Source of the DNA: Wolfiporia cocos
Lineage: Eukaryota; Basidiomycota; Agaricomycetes; Polyporales; Phaeolaceae
Direction: 5' to 3'
DNA length: 64,000 bases
Assembly: GCA_029448655.1 (NCBI GenBank)
Contig: JACCLO010000011.1
Location: 1,426,001 to 1,490,000, forward strand
Part shown: positions 34,012-46,281 of the stretch, piece by piece
Layout of the letters: each line of letters opens with the position of its first letter
Position numbering within the stretch: the first letter of the stretch is position 1
Notes under the pieces: model-generated
The model's database searches: none
What the model was told of the DNA's origin: nothing
The model's input: the letters and a program-made list of their open reading frames with translations, nothing else
Translations under genes and position numbers: made by a program

Positions 34012-34872
34012 TCAGAACTATTCACCTTGTCATTGGGACTTTGCCCTTGGCTTTATCCTTGACTCACTAGTCTGCATATGCCAGCATGTCCGCTTATCAA
34101 GCAAACATCCTTAGTAGCTAGGCATAGGACATCAACAGTAGCTGGTTGGGGGGCTGGGGGTCAGGTTTGTGTCATGGTGCTGGGCTGTGGCCAAGGCACT
34201 AAAAGGAGATGTGGGTGCTAAGGACTTGGACGGGCACACAAGGCGGTGCCAATGCTAAAGGCAAAGCCTGGCGGCCTAAGATAAACCTGTAAAATAGCCC
34301 TAAAATCCTATTAAAAAAAGGCCACACCACAGAAATCTGTGACACTGTAGCTCATTAAAGGTGGAGACAATCTCCATAGTGAACTGTGCAAAGCAATGGC
34401 TATGCCAAGATATCTTAAAAATCCAGCATCCAGAAACCATGGCTACCTAGTGTATACCATATACCATATATTCACTGATTCTTTGTGCATGTATATTACA
34501 TGGTTGGAGCCTTAAAACTGTACAGACAAGCTACTATAAGGAAGTAATGAATTGTGATGCATGTTCACTTACATATCTAAGACCTGCTAGTAGATATACT
34601 TTCTTGCATTTTGCTGATGTCTATAGCCGCAGCCAACCAAATGAATAGCCGGGCCAGCCTATCGTTATTTATCGAGGGCAGCCCGGCTACAATTCGGCTT
34701 AGTCTAGCTAGCTTGTGGCCACGGAGCCGAACCGTTGCAGCACTACGTCCTATAGCATGCCCCTCTCAGCTTGAATCGGCTACTTCTTATCTCCCACTTC
34801 TGCGTATCTACTTCAACGAAGAGAGCGAGAAAGACGTCTGGTTCTAGGCACTTGACCTCAGGTTAGGGATAA
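34012..34872. other. LTR relic and unassigned sequence
   Basis: LTR-like ends (GTTTGTGTCA at about 34172, TCTGTGACA at about 34352) are visible, but no pairing partner or TSD was found. Short ORFs here, such as 34611-34847, resemble nothing I recognise. Confidence 0.4.
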
Positions 34873-35291
34873 TTAAGATAGACTTCTGTCGCGTTCAATG
34901 AGGCTCTGGGCTGCTTCTGTACCCGCTCCGGGAAGCACGGGCATTTGAAGAGCACTTCGTGTGATTGCGATTGCCTGGAATATGGATAGGCCTGTCAGAT
35001 GAAGAGCTTCAGAATCTGCTGGTATAGTCATTCCTTCCCAGAATGTGCAATAAGGTCTCACGGTAAACCGATCGACCGGATAGCCAGTTTCCAGCGCGGG
35101 GCGCTCAAGAAGCGATTGGAATTCAAGGTGCCAGCGCGGCTCGGGCATCTTTCAAATGCTGCATTTGTACATACCCGATCAGGACCGTAGTAGTGCATTG
35201 ATAGATCGGGCTGCAACCACCAGCCCGCGGTTGTTGTACGGGAGGGTTCCTCTGCGTGGCCCGAAATAGATATCTTACTCGATCGTTGCAT
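34873..35291 (-). CDS. Unrecognised short ORFs divergent from the MFS gene
   Basis: Two overlapping minus-strand frames (35291-35058 and 35148-34873) look protein-like, for example PALETGYPVDRFTVRPY and FWEGMTIPADSEALHLTG. A very short GTATGT...AAAG spacer could join them, but 26 bp is too short for a normal intron here. They start about 210 bp upstream of the MFS ATG in divergent orientation. This could be the remnant of a host gene; I do not recognise the family. Confidence 0.3.
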
Positions 35292-35501
35292 CTTGACAAG
35301 TCACGGTGACAGTTTAGATCACCTCGCGCCGGTTGGTGAGCGACACGCTATGTTAGGTGTCACCCACGGTGAAGTGTTTTTCAGGAACTTCCATGCCGGC
35401 AAGGTGAACGCAGCGCAACCCTCCCTTGAACATATTTGTAGCCCCCAATCTCAGGCTTTGGCACATTGCCTTGACGTTGTTTCCAATCCAGCACATTCGC
35501 C

Positions 35502-37309
35502 ATGACCGATAGCTTGGTGCCTCCAGAGCAACCAGAGAAAGTCGACCGTGACGAGGAAGCTTCGGTAGGAGTCCTGGTCGCTCACGCAAGTGGCGCAACA
35601 GCACTGCCCACGCACCAATGGCAGGCTTGGTCGGTCTTATGTGGAGGGTGAGCGTCCGTATGATGTTACCGTATGACTGGCTTATACTTCGCAATCATTC
35701 TAGATGGCTGTTACTATTTATCACCTTCGGCTATACCAACGCCTTTGGCGTTTACCAGGACTACCTCACCACTTACAGCACATCGTCTGCCTCGGACGTT
35801 AGCTGGATTGGGTCTACGCAATTCTTCTTCTTTCAAGTTATGGCCCTGCCTGCTGGACGTCTACTGGATAAAGGATATTTCAGGCAGACCATGGTCATCG
35901 GATCCTCGATATACATTGTATCGTACGTGTGGCACGTCCTTCCGCTACACTATTAGTTCAAGTCAATTTCAGGCTGTTTATGGTTTCTCTTGCTCATGTC
36001 AATAAATACTACCAGCTGTTTTTGTCTTTGGGGATTGGGATGGGCATCGGCTCCGGTCTCTTATACGTTCCTGCTCTTGCTATTCAAGCCGAGTATTGGG
36101 GAGCCTACCATTCATTTGCAATGGGTATGGTCATGACAGGTTTAGTGCAATTTGATTAATCAGGCCTCGCTCGACTGATTGTTCTCTTCCAACTGCAGGT
36201 TCAGCTGTAGGCGGGATATGTTACCCGATTTTACTGAACCAACTTCTCTTTCATCGCAATATCGGTTTCGGCTGGAGTGTCAGGGTCTCAGCCTTCCTCA
36301 CTCTTGGACTACTTCTCCTTGCCAATGTTCTTATGATGAAGGGATTATCATCTCACCAAGAGGAATCTAAAGATCCTAAGCCACTGAATATGTCGATACG
36401 AATCATATTTGCCGACACAGCTTATATGGTTGCCCTTGTAGGGTAGGTGTTTGGTATAACACCGTGATGTCGGCTCTGATTTGTCTGTGAAGGCTAGTTT
36501 TGGTGTTCTGGGGGCTATACTTCCCAAGTAATTTCTCTCGTATTCTATAACATCTGTCCTGATAAGTAGCATGCGCCAGCTTTCTATCTTCAGCTATTCA
36601 CAACAACACATGGTCTCAACTCCACTTTTGCTTTTTATATTGTAAGTATCAAGGGATGTTTTCGCCAAGTCCACATATTCTCACCTTATGTACAGCTAGC
36701 AGTTATGAACGCAGCATCACTTCTTGGGAGGATAGTCCCCAACTACATAGCCGTTCATTTTGGCTCCATGAATATTCTCACCTGTTCGACGTTTGTTACT
36801 GGTGTTCTCATTCTTGGATTGTTGGGAGTCAAAACCGTTGCTGGCGTCACAGTTTTTGCTGTTCTGTACGGATTTTTCTGGGGATCAGGTCAGTACGGTC
36901 AGCAAGTAGGTGAAGTTTTGTTAATCCTTCTGGGCAGTGTTGTCCCTTATATCTCCAACTGTCACTGCATTATCTCCTGAATCGAGTCAAGTTGGGTAAG
37001 CATCCAGCCAGAAAGCTCTGATGTGTACCCATGAAGTTCTGACTGGATCCCAAGTATTCGTCTGGGCATTGGTTTTGCGCTTGGATCAATTTGCTGCCTT
37101 ACTGGGACTCCGATCAATGGCGCTCTCTTGGGTGATGATTACCAGTGGTACAAGCCGATTATCTTTAGTGCGGTTTGTACAACTTCAATCTTCTATTTAT
37201 CAAACTAGCTGACCGCTCCTTATCCCAGACCGTGATGTTGGCGGGCGCATCAATTCTGGTGTGCGCTCGGACATTGTTTTCCAGGCGCCAGGGTACCGCA
37301 TGGGTCTAG
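35502..37309 (+). CDS. MFS permease, monocarboxylate-transporter-like, ten exons
   Basis: Exons: 35502-35647, 35704-35922, 35973-36139, 36199-36442, 36493-36527, 36580-36641, 36696-36888, 36938-36995, 37055-37172, 37229-37309. All nine introns are 49-59 bp GT-AG, phases match at every junction, and the joined frame is open for 440 residues. The start MTDSLVPPEQ gives a short acidic cytoplasmic head; the first helix is WLLLFITFGYTNAFGVYQ. Further landmarks are DVSWIGSTQFFFFQ, LLDKGYFRQTMVIGS, GIGMGIGSGLLYVPAL, then GSAVGGICYPILLNQ, a central loop (SSHQEESKDPKP), NAASLLGRIVPNYIA, IGFALGSICCLTGTPI and a basic tail ARTLFSRRQGT. This order is that of fungal MCT-type MFS proteins (12 helices, plasma membrane, substrate unknown). 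It seems intact and is the only such gene in the window. Confidence 0.85.
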
Positions 37310-38114
37310 AAGCTGACATTCTGGTTGTGGATGGACAGTAACCATGTGACTGACTAGTTAGGATAGGTACGGGATTGGCCAAAAGATGTATATTTCAGGG
37401 TCAACCAAACATATATGTTTACAGATTATTTTATACTTTACTCTTTCGATGGATGGCATTGGCACATTCATATATTGTACGTACATGAGGCATTTCGTTG
37501 TCCACGAAATGTGCCTTGTTCGAATAATCATGATACAGAGTTTCTTGTTCCCTTCCGGGCCCCTACCATGCAATCTTGAATCGTAATCTGCTGCAGAGTG
37601 TGACGTTTATCTTGCACGGCTTTCATTAGCCAGTCACACCCTCATACACTAGCCCAGATGGATCTTATGTCCACTTGGTGGAGAATATCTTAATCAAAAC
37701 CTGTCCCACACTAATCGGAGTGGGATCTAGAATTTGTGGGAGCCATTCCTACTTCATGAATCCTCATAGATGTATCTTGTTTGTTTAATCTTTATTCAGT
37801 CCAAAAATTGCTTCTCCCAGAGCGGTTCAGCTGCTTGTATATTCTTGTCTGACAGTAGTAGGTGGTAAATGACAATGGAATCAAGGTTCTTGGAGATTCT
37901 GGGGGTTGTATCAGGGCTGTGGAGAATGTTACAAGTTCTGGAAGTTCCTCCCAGCTCCTTTTTCTTCCTACCACTGAGGTTGAATAGTTGTCCCCCAGTT
38001 GTTACTATAAACTAATATCTGTTTTGCCATGTATTGATGCTGAGTACATGCTGCAGGACATGTGACAATGTAAGGACTTAGAACAACACATGTGTTATTT
38101 TACTATGGGACCCT
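37310..38114. other. 3' flank of the MFS gene, AT-rich, no gene seen
   Basis: An inverted repeat (CATTTCGT...ACGAAATG, about 37490-37512) is present. No ORF, LTR end or RNA gene could be supported. Confidence 0.4.
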
Positions 38115-38870
38115 GTGTTGGACTATGCCTGGTGCAAAACCACCATAAGTCAAATTTGGTGACTAAGACAAATCAGCTCCCTATCCCCTGAATTCCAGAC
38201 TTGATCAACACCTTATCCAAAGTGTCCATATTTACCAAAATAGATCTCAGGTGGGTGTCATGGGCAAAAGCTTTTGATTCTAACTTGATTGACATGCCTC
38301 AGGTACTGGCCCCTTCAAATGCCCAGATCACTCCATGGAGATAATGGGATGATGAGGACCATCATGTGCTGATCTCTGCAGGCTTTGATCATGGACCCAC
38401 AAGTTTGTATCACGGTCCCACAAACCTTATATCACAACTTCACAAACTAACACTCTGGGCTCCACAATCTCACACTCTGGAATACATGATGAGCTGTAAG
38501 GCCCTACAATAACAATAGACAGAGGCTCTGGTACATTTCATAGTCTATACGCAGACTATTACAAGACTCGTAGCCATAGCCCTTACACACGCCATTACTG
38601 GCATGCTATGTATGCAGAGCCAAACAACCCCTAGGTATGTATACCCAACCCAACTTGACTGACATCCCCAGTCTGAGTTTGGCATTCATCCACTTCACTA
38701 CTCTCAGTTTGCTCTCTGGTCTTAGTAGCCTTGTCAGTGTGGTTACAACAATCTGAATCAGGGAAGGAGATGAGGCAAAACTGCCTTCATCATCCATTGT
38801 GAGCTTTACAAGGTCACAGTGATGAACTCCAGTTTCTACAATGCACCTCCTGGCACAGTTTTCTGCTAGT
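38115..38870 (+). pseudogene. Decayed gypsy RT fragment
   Basis: The part 38160-38255 reads TKTNQLPIP-IPDLINTL and VSIFTKIDLRW, the RT fingers and the palm Asp. After an LTR-like insertion (38256-38736) it resumes with GYNNL, then GKTAFIIHCELYKVTVM and FYNAPPGTVF (to about 38870). Several stops and a frameshift. It is a different gypsy lineage from family A, much older. Confidence 0.65.
38256..38736. repeat. Probable solo LTR in the decayed RT, near-TSD GTGGG/GTGTG
   Basis: The ends are TGTCATGGG...AGCCTTGTCA (481 bp). Removing it brings KIDLRW and GYNNL together in the expected RT order. Confidence 0.6.
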
Positions 38871-39309
38871 TTTACTCTTTTCCTACTCCCCTACCATTGC
38901 AGAATGGGCCTCTTTAACAGGTACTATGGGATAGCCCTTGAGGAGAGCTTTCAAATGATACTCATTTTGTTTTAGATGCCCACACATGGTGACTAGATGC
39001 CCATACACATGATGGAATTAAGCGTCCAAGGCTTCAGCCACAAGCACATGACCATGGGATAGTATTATGTAAACATGCTGAGCCCAGCATGTGATGTTCC
39101 TAGGGATAAGACTGCATTAGGTGTATCTGTTAGCTATGCTGCATATTAACTAGTTAATAATCACCATGTCACAGATTATTCTGCGACATGGGATGCCTTA
39201 CATCACCAGCCCTTCTTTCTCTCATACTGCCACCATCGCCTTAGGCGCTTATGTACCGTCCCTCTATACGCCAACCCCCATGCACCATCTCCCCTACCAT
39301 GAACACCCA
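38871..39309. other. No gene recognised
   Basis: Probably more decayed element sequence; a TGTCACAGATTATTC start at about 39169 may be another LTR edge without a partner. Confidence 0.3.
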
Positions 39310-39907
39310 TGTCACAGAACGTCCCATAGGGGGTCTTGACATCCCTTACTGTATTGCAGAAGCGCCTCTAAGCTGTGAGGCTAAGTCTTTACTTACAGTT
39401 TCCTCACGTCATGCCCATGTTATCTTATCAGACCATCTAACCTTGTAGATTAGCGCTGTAGGGTAGCGCGTGCCTCAGGTACTCACTTAATGGTCACATG
39501 TAGTGTACATAGCGCCCCTAGTCACATGGCCTCTTAGTTACTGTGCACGGACCGGTACTTTAGGGCTAGGCTAGTAGTAACGTCACTCATGTATATAACA
39601 TATGACAGAATGGGGCTTACTCCCCATTCTTGAGATTCTCGACATGGACCTCTGGTCCCTTTCTCATCATCCATCTGTGTGACTGCTGGCCCGGGGCCCT
39701 ACTTGTCTGCCTAGACTGTGAGTCCACCACGTTATGTCGCCCTTAGCGGAGTACCTTGGGTACTCCCAGTGGACTTCTATAAGAAGTCTCATACCTCAGG
39801 GTTAACGGCCAACGGGGTCACCGCTGGCACGGTAGGGCTTGCATCTTACGCATGCGTGGAGGATCCCCCCTGTAGACAGGGTCGCACAGACTGGTGAGTC
39901 TGTGTCA
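39310..39907 (+). repeat. Solo LTR-K, TSD ACCCA
   Basis: The ends are TGTCACAGAAC...GAGTCTGTGTCA (598 bp), with ACCCA at 39305-39309 and 39908-39912. It has GTGCACGGACC...TTTAGGGC, TATATAAC and the hairpin GAATGGGG-CTTACT-CCCCATTC (39608-39629). Confidence 0.92.
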
Positions 39908-40054
39908 ACCCAACACACCGTCCCTAGCACCCACAGGCCCCCATGTCAACATCACCCCCGCCACCTTCGCCTTTGATCTACTTTACAATGCTGCCCAAAG
40001 CATTCACCGGGCACACAAAACCACCCCTTCTACCTATGCTCTTCCACTCTGGAA

Positions 40055-41008
40055 TAGTGTTGCCGAAGTTCAGTTCAGAACCAAGGTTCAGAACCTGAAC
40101 CGCCTGAACCGAACCTAGGTTCAGGTTCAGTCCAGGTCCAGTTCAGGGTAGGACATCAAGGTTCGGTTCTTGGTTCAGGGGGGCCATGGGTACCCTTGAA
40201 CCAGGTTCGAACTGGACTGAACCTTGAACCACTTAGCATTAACATATTATGTGTAGTCACTGGTGGATAAGCATATATTATGATTATGTTCTTGCCATCT
40301 TTGCTATAGTGTTGTTGCAGTAAGTTATGTACAGCTGGCTTCACCATAGCAAGCATCAACACTCATATCCTGTAGTCTCCCAATATGGCAAGGGCTCAAC
40401 CCCATGTTGGGATTACCATGCTTTCTGTGGCATTGGGCTGCATTTGTTGCTGTCAGATGAAGTAAGAAATGTAGAAGATAATATTTCACTTCATATCCAT
40501 GATCCTAGGTTATATACAGAGTTGTCTAAGAATGTTTTGTTATTGAGCTTTGCCTCAGGCTAACTCACACTCATGAACTCTGATTACTGAACTGCTCAAA
40601 TTGGCTGCCTTGGGTGATTGTTATGCATCAAAAAGTTATGTTTACCACTCTAATCAAGACTAAGAGCCACATTGGAATGCAGCAGCCCAATAGACACCAA
40701 ATGGAGGCACTGCAGAACTTGAGGTGTGGTTACTTTAGTGGGTTAATAGTGCCGGGAATGAGGTAGACAATTGGTATACATAGAAAGGTACACAAAGTTG
40801 GTGTCCAAATTATTATTTTTTGCACTCTATAAAAGCAAGTAACCTAGCGGTTCGAACCTAGTTCGAACCATGAACCGAACCTGATGAACCGGTTCAGCAG
40901 GTTCAGTCCAGGTCCAGGTTCAGGTTCAGGCTCCCTGCAGTTGGTTCGGTTCTAGGTTCAGCCCTAGACCCCCCTGAACCTGAACCGAACTGAACTTCGG
41001 CAACACTA
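40055..41008. mobile_element. hAT-type MITE, 8-bp TSD CTCTGGAA
   Basis: The inverted ends are TAGTGTTGCCGAAGTTCAGTT and its complement. The TSD is exact at 40047-40054 and 41009-41016. GGTTCAG/GAACC repeats fill about 150 bp at each side, with an AT-rich core. No transposase. Confidence 0.92.
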
Positions 41009-41422
41009 CTCTGGAAGACACATGTATCCTACCTCCTCACCACAATCACCCATGGTGCCAATGAGCTGGCACACACTGAACTCCCTTCCCTGCTCACTTT
41101 ACAGCAGGAAGTCAACAACCTTGCGCTACATCTTACTTCCCTCCTAGCACCTACCTTCCACAACCCTTTGCCCACCCCTCCCACGCCTGCCACCCCTAAG
41201 CCATGCACCACACCACCCACACCTCACCTCAAACACATTCACCACAGGTCCATACAGACCAACCCGAAGAAACCTGAACCACGTCTACACTGGGTCCCAA
41301 ACCATCCTGAGACTCCACCTCAGACACCCTCCCCACAGCCCACACACCCTTGTACCACATCCCTCACACCCACTCTTCACTCTATCGACTCTATCGACAC
41401 CATCGACTTCCTCCTTGAACCA

Positions 41423-41599
41423 CCACTCTATGACCACCCTATCAGTCCCCTCAAGAAACCCCTTTACGATCACCCTGCAGGTCCTATGGAAGGACCGATT
41501 TACGCCCACCCTGCTAGTCCTCTCAAATGACCACTTTACGATCATCCTGCTGGTCCCATGGAGGGACCAATCTACCCCCACCCCGCTGGACCTGACAAG
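41423..41599 (+). repeat. 36-bp tandem repeats coding PLYDHP units
   Basis: Five 12-residue units, PLYDHPISPLKK / PLYDHPAGPMEG / PIYAHPASPLK-stop / PLYDHPAGPMEG / PIYPHPAGPDK, keep frame through 41599 apart from one TGA at 41528. Confidence 0.75.
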
Positions 41600-42258
41600 T
41601 TAGAACAGTACTCCTGGCTTCTTCCACCTATCACCTTTATGCCCTCCCACACTATCACCCTCAAACTTAACAATGTACTCTGATGCCTATCTGCAAATGG
41701 CAAACTACTCACCCCCTCCCAGCTATATGAAGAACGGGCACAGCAACTTCTCAACCTCCAATTCTTCCACTATTTCCGGGACAGGAATTACCGCAATGTC
41801 TCATACAAGATGTTTAGCAGTTTCACCTGGACTGACCCCTCTTCCACCTATATCCGCTCCTCCATCCTTATGTCATACCCCAACAACAACGACTTTATCA
41901 TTATTCATTGACTTGAACCCCTCTTCCGTGCATTTGCCCAGTGCACTCGCAAGTGTGACGTATTCAACAACCAACTCACCTACTCTATCATGACTGATCA
42001 CCCTCTCCCTGCAGCAAGCCCGAGTTCTTCTGCTCCGTGACTCTTTTTGTTATTTTTACCTCATCTTACCTCATCTCCTCTCTCCCTTCACGTCATGTTT
42101 CTATTTATGTATCACTAGAGCGGTATCGGTGTCGGCCTAAACTCAGGGCCCTAAGACACCCACTTGCTCCCCTCACGGTACCTAACCAAAGTACGACCCA
42201 TAACACCACCCTACTCCATATTCCGATACTTTTCACCTTCGACCGTGGCTCTTGTTAG

Positions 42259-42820
42259 TGTTACAGTTATTCCGATTTTTCGAACGCTGAACTCACTATT
42301 GGGCGAATACAACACAGGGACTTGTTGCACAACCAATCCCCTGGCTACTCGTGACTCTGCTGGGTGCATCCCCAGTTGTACTAGCATATAGGGCACGTTT
42401 CACTCTGGCAGATCCAACTCTGCCCTTGTTTCATATCTATCATTTATTAGCTGATAGATGGCATTCAACCGCCATCATCATTCCTACCTATTATTCCTAT
42501 TTATCATTTCAGATATATAACTACATACTTATCAAACGTTTCATACTATAGCATAGATAGTATTGGTGACATCTGGGACAGACTTGACCCCTGAAACCCA
42601 ACGTAGTATATAAACTCATGTACTTATTGTCGAGGCTCTTCAGCTCGACCTTGTTGTACAAACAAGAAGTCTTATACTCATTCTCAAATGTAGGGAAATA
42701 TGCTCAGTATTCTCCGAGCTCTCGAACGACTAAGTCCTCGAAGTGCACATCGACTTCTCGGACTTAGGCAAGTCTTATATTCTATCAGACTTGCGAACCG
42801 AACAGATTATATCCTCTAGT
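42259..42820 (+). repeat. LTR-G, 3' truncated
   Basis: It begins TGTTACAGTTATT and follows 22634-23346 until about TATATCCTCTAG, then breaks off. No TSD can be set. Confidence 0.7.
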
Positions 42821-43196
42821 CCCTAAAGGACCCTACAATATCCCTTGGGTTGGTAATAACCCCTACTGTGCCCTAAAGGCAGCATCATCTGTAAAGAAGG
42901 GATGTACAGTCTTCTTACTGTGCCCTAAATGCAGCTTGGTATACGTAGAAGAGATGAACGGTCTAAAAGACCCTATATGATATGATGGAAGCATAGACAG
43001 TTCCTATTGAGTATAGGAGCTGTTACTTCGTAGTAATGCCTTGTTTCTGTGGCTGAGTACTAATGCCTATGTTTTCGGCCGCTAAGTCACATGATGTGTG
43101 GCTTGTGTGCTTATTGCTACAATGAGCAATGGAAGCTGAGATACGTGTTGGATAATACAGGAAAAATGACATAAAATATGGGAAAATCTGTGACAA
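42821..43196. other. Unassigned repeat-like stretch
   Basis: It contains two CTGTGCCCTAAA(G/T)GCAGC repeats (about 42866 and 42918) and ends ATCTGTGACA (about 43196), an LTR-type end without a partner. Confidence 0.35.
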
Positions 43197-43794
43197 AGTA
43201 TGATACAGGGACTTGTCATGCAACTGATCCCCTGGACACTCATGATTGTACTGGGTGCAACCCCAGTTGTACTAGCTTATAGGAATCGTTTCAGACTTGA
43301 CAGATTCACCCTGTCACTGTTTTGTATCTATCTATTAATCAACAGATGGCATTCAACTGCCTTACCCCTATCATCGCTATCTATCATTACAGACTCATTG
43401 CTACATACTTATTATACATTTTAGACTAGATTATATTCAGTAGCAGTGACATCTGGGATGTATAGGACCTTAGATACTCAGTGTAGTATATAAACTCATG
43501 TAACTATGGTTGAGGCTCTTCAGCTTGACCTTGCTGTAATAACAAGAGTCTGATACTTGTTCTCAAATGAAGGAAACTTCACTCAGTATATTCACAAGCC
43601 TTGAAGACTAAGTCCTTGAAGTGCCCTTCTGACTTGTCGGACTTAGACAAGTCACCCCTAGACTTGCACACTGAACTTATAATATCCTAGAACAGCAAAC
43701 TGGATATTGAACGAAGTACTAATCCTTTGGACTTAGTACTGAAGATTTATATTCTCAGATTCGAATATATTGAATGGGTATATGACCCGTAACA
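43197..43794 (+). repeat. LTR-G-like, 5' truncated
   Basis: It follows LTR-G from GATACAGGGACTTG to the terminal GACCCGTAACA. The first 60-70 bp are missing. Confidence 0.65.
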
Positions 43795-43825
43795 TTGGTC
43801 ATGACTCAGTCTGAGTAATCATACA

Positions 43826-44799
43826 TGTTATGATATTTATTTGATGCCTTACCATTTCACCATTGCATGAATACTGTACAGGGTCCTTGGCAGTTTAACA
43901 GCACTCCCCTCAGGTCATATGCCTTGCTGAGTTCAACCTCAGTATCGTTTCATATTCATCATGTCTCAGCAATCAATTGGTATTTATCATCCCTTGTTGT
44001 CCATCATGCATAACTTTGATAGTTCAACATGATGTTGATATGTTGTGCTCAACTACAACACCATTACCTATCATTTCACCCTGTAATTTATCATGTAGCT
44101 AGTCTTGACACAAAACTGTGTCAGGGCATACCGTCATATCTTCTGGGTTGGCTTCCATATGCTGAGTCACTAAGGTGTAGCACAGAGGGGCCCCAGACTA
44201 GCACGCCAAGATAGGGAGTAGAGTGGGACTAGCCCAAAGTCGAGATTGTCAAGTCTGAGCTGTAAGGCTCAGACGTCGCTAACTTATATACATGAGGAGT
44301 GGTACGGTACTGAAGGTCGGACCAGCCCTAAAGGTGTGGTCTGTGTGTATGCATATTCTGCCGATCACGTGTCTATTACCTAAGCTTCACCAGATGCTGA
44401 CCGTACGGGGGGCTACGCATAACCATTACACTACGAGTCGTGGATCATGTGACTAAATACAATAGAGCCGTGAGTTCGGCCCCAGGGGGGGGAACACCAG
44501 ATAATCTGTGACAAGTCTACTTATGGTACCTGGTAGTACCTAGGACACTCAGACCCAGAAAGCCCAGTAGCATATATAAACTGGTGTATTTACTGGTCAA
44601 GCTCTTCAGCTTGACCTTGTTGTACTACCAAGAGTCTTATATTTGAACTTGGATGACCAAGCCTCAGCAATATCTCTTGAGATCTGAAGTCCCTTGACTA
44701 AGCCTTTGACTTAGGGACTTGGTGAGTAGTGCACTACTCACTACTGAAGAATATCCAAGACAGGATATTCCAACAAGTAAATATATCCAACTCATAACA
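43826..44799 (+). repeat. Solo LTR-J with nested LTR, near-TSD ATACA/GTACA
   Basis: The ends are TGTTATGA...CTCATAACA. Four of five flank bases match. It holds 44106-44513. Confidence 0.72.
44106..44513 (-). repeat. Solo LTR, TSD AGTCT
   Basis: The ends are TGACACAAAAC...ATCTGTGACA (408 bp), with AGTCT at 44101-44105 and 44514-44518. The hairpin GTCTGAGC-TGTAAG-GCTCAGAC lies at 44253-44274, and GCCCTAAAGG...GGTCTGTG near 44327. Confidence 0.9.
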
Positions 44800-45161
44800 G
44801 TACAATGCTGTCACAAGTTATCTCCTATTGGCTGTTCAGTACACAGTGCCATTACTGGCTCGGTACATGTGATTGTTTCACAATGCAAAAATGGGTACAT
44901 GAGGCCCCTTACAGGATCCCTGGGGTCTTCTCATACATGTATCTAAGGCAGCACTCTTGGGCATCACTTCCCCATTTCTATTCACTTGAATACTACAGCC
45001 TAACAAGCCATCAACTTATCTCATCTCTTACCCCCTAAGCAAGACTAGTGGTAAGTTTTAGAGGTTTGTCTCACCCACCCCCTTCTAAAATATGATGAAC
45101 AAGGCTCCAACCATTTAGTTTACATGTGCAAAAATTTCATAAATATACAGTACATATATAG
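44800..45161. other. No gene recognised
   Basis: A TGTCACAAGTT start at about 44810 may be another LTR edge; nothing else is supported. Confidence 0.3.
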
Positions 45162-45858
45162 TGTCACAGATTTGGGACATGCCACTATTTTTCCCGTATT
45201 TTTACCTATTTATCTGGTATTTCTACGACCTTGTAGACATTTACGCTGCTAAGCGCCCGTCTACACGTACACGCAACCAAACAACACGTACACAACGCGG
45301 TATACGTCCACCTGTCATAACAACACGTACATAACACGTTCGTACGCGTCAATGACTCAGCGGACTAACCTCCGGTGTCACGCGCCTTACTCATATCCCG
45401 ATACCGGGCTATGTCAGTACAATTGGATAAGCGGCCCGCTCGTTATCACATGCCAATGCCCTTAGTATTACCCATATCCCGATACCGGTATATAGTTATC
45501 ACGTGCATGGCTTACTAACGTAGCAACGCCACTTCCACAACATGGACCCACGGTCCAAACACTGTTTCTTACTGGTGCGGCCATTACCGGCGCACATGGT
45601 CTACTGTAGTTTACGACTTAGCTGTATTAGTTATGTCTGTGCACAGACCGTCTTCATGTTTGGCTCCCTTACTGGTAACCAAACAACGCATGTATATAAG
45701 TAGGGCTATCGCTACGATAAGCCTTAGATTTGTTCTCTGCATTCGCACAGTTACATAACATCTCTGCTTGCGCCCACTAGCCTCCTCACCAACCTTCTGC
45801 AACTCTTTCAAGTCGCCTATAAGGTTATAGTGTGAGTCCCACAGTCCAGTCTGTGTCA
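45162..45858 (+). repeat. Solo LTR-H, TSD TATAG
   Basis: The ends are TGTCACAGAT...AGTCTGTGTCA (697 bp), with TATAG at 45157-45161 and 45859-45863. Nearly identical to 27621-28317 except near its 3' end. Confidence 0.92.
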
Positions 45859-46281
45859 TATAGTATATACGTTTTAACCATGAGACTATAGTGCTATGTA
45901 AGGCAAGTAGTGAAGTCATGTTATGGCTACTCCTATCTTAGGGTTAGTTCATGGCTTAATGCCATGACCTTAATATCATAAGGGCATAAACATAGATAGG
46001 TGACATGCCATTGTGCTGGGATCACATGTGGCTCCAGGGTGTCGCAGTTTTTCTGGAATTTTTCCCAATTACATACAACTGTGTCAAGGTCAGAATTTGA
46101 ACTCTTGACACTATTGTCATGGTTTTCTACTGGACTTCCCTTTTTTTCTCCCTTTATTCTCCCTTACCAATGCTGAATGGCAGTTTCTAACTGTCACCAT
46201 TGCACACCATACAGTCACCGTACCTGGAACGGCCAGTCAACCGATGGGTACAATGGGCTGGCACACCAGCAGAGCCAATGT
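45859..46281. other. No gene recognised
   Basis: AT-rich; possible LTR debris (ACTGTGTCAAGG near 46079). Confidence 0.3.

Larger units (their letters stand above)
39894..41993 (+). pseudogene. Unknown gag-like gene, broken by a hAT MITE
   Basis: Two stretches join once the MITE at 40055-41008 and one TSD are removed: FAFDLLYNAAQSIHRAHKTT and ALPLW before it, KTHVSYLLTTITHGANELAH and NNLALHLTSLLAPTFHNP after it. A Pro/Thr-rich region and 12-residue repeats (41423-41599) follow, then LLTPSQLYEERAQQLL, FHYFRDRNYRNVSYKMF and FIIIH-stop near 41910. Several in-frame stops. The layout (helical head, Pro-rich middle) suggests a Gag or an element-borne structural protein, but I do not recognise it. 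Confidence 0.45.

Noticed and set aside
30183..34175. A further outer LTR from TGTCACAGATTC (30183) to GTTTGTGTCA (about 34172)
   Set aside because: Flanks AACAT and TGGTG do not match, so the boundaries cannot be supported.
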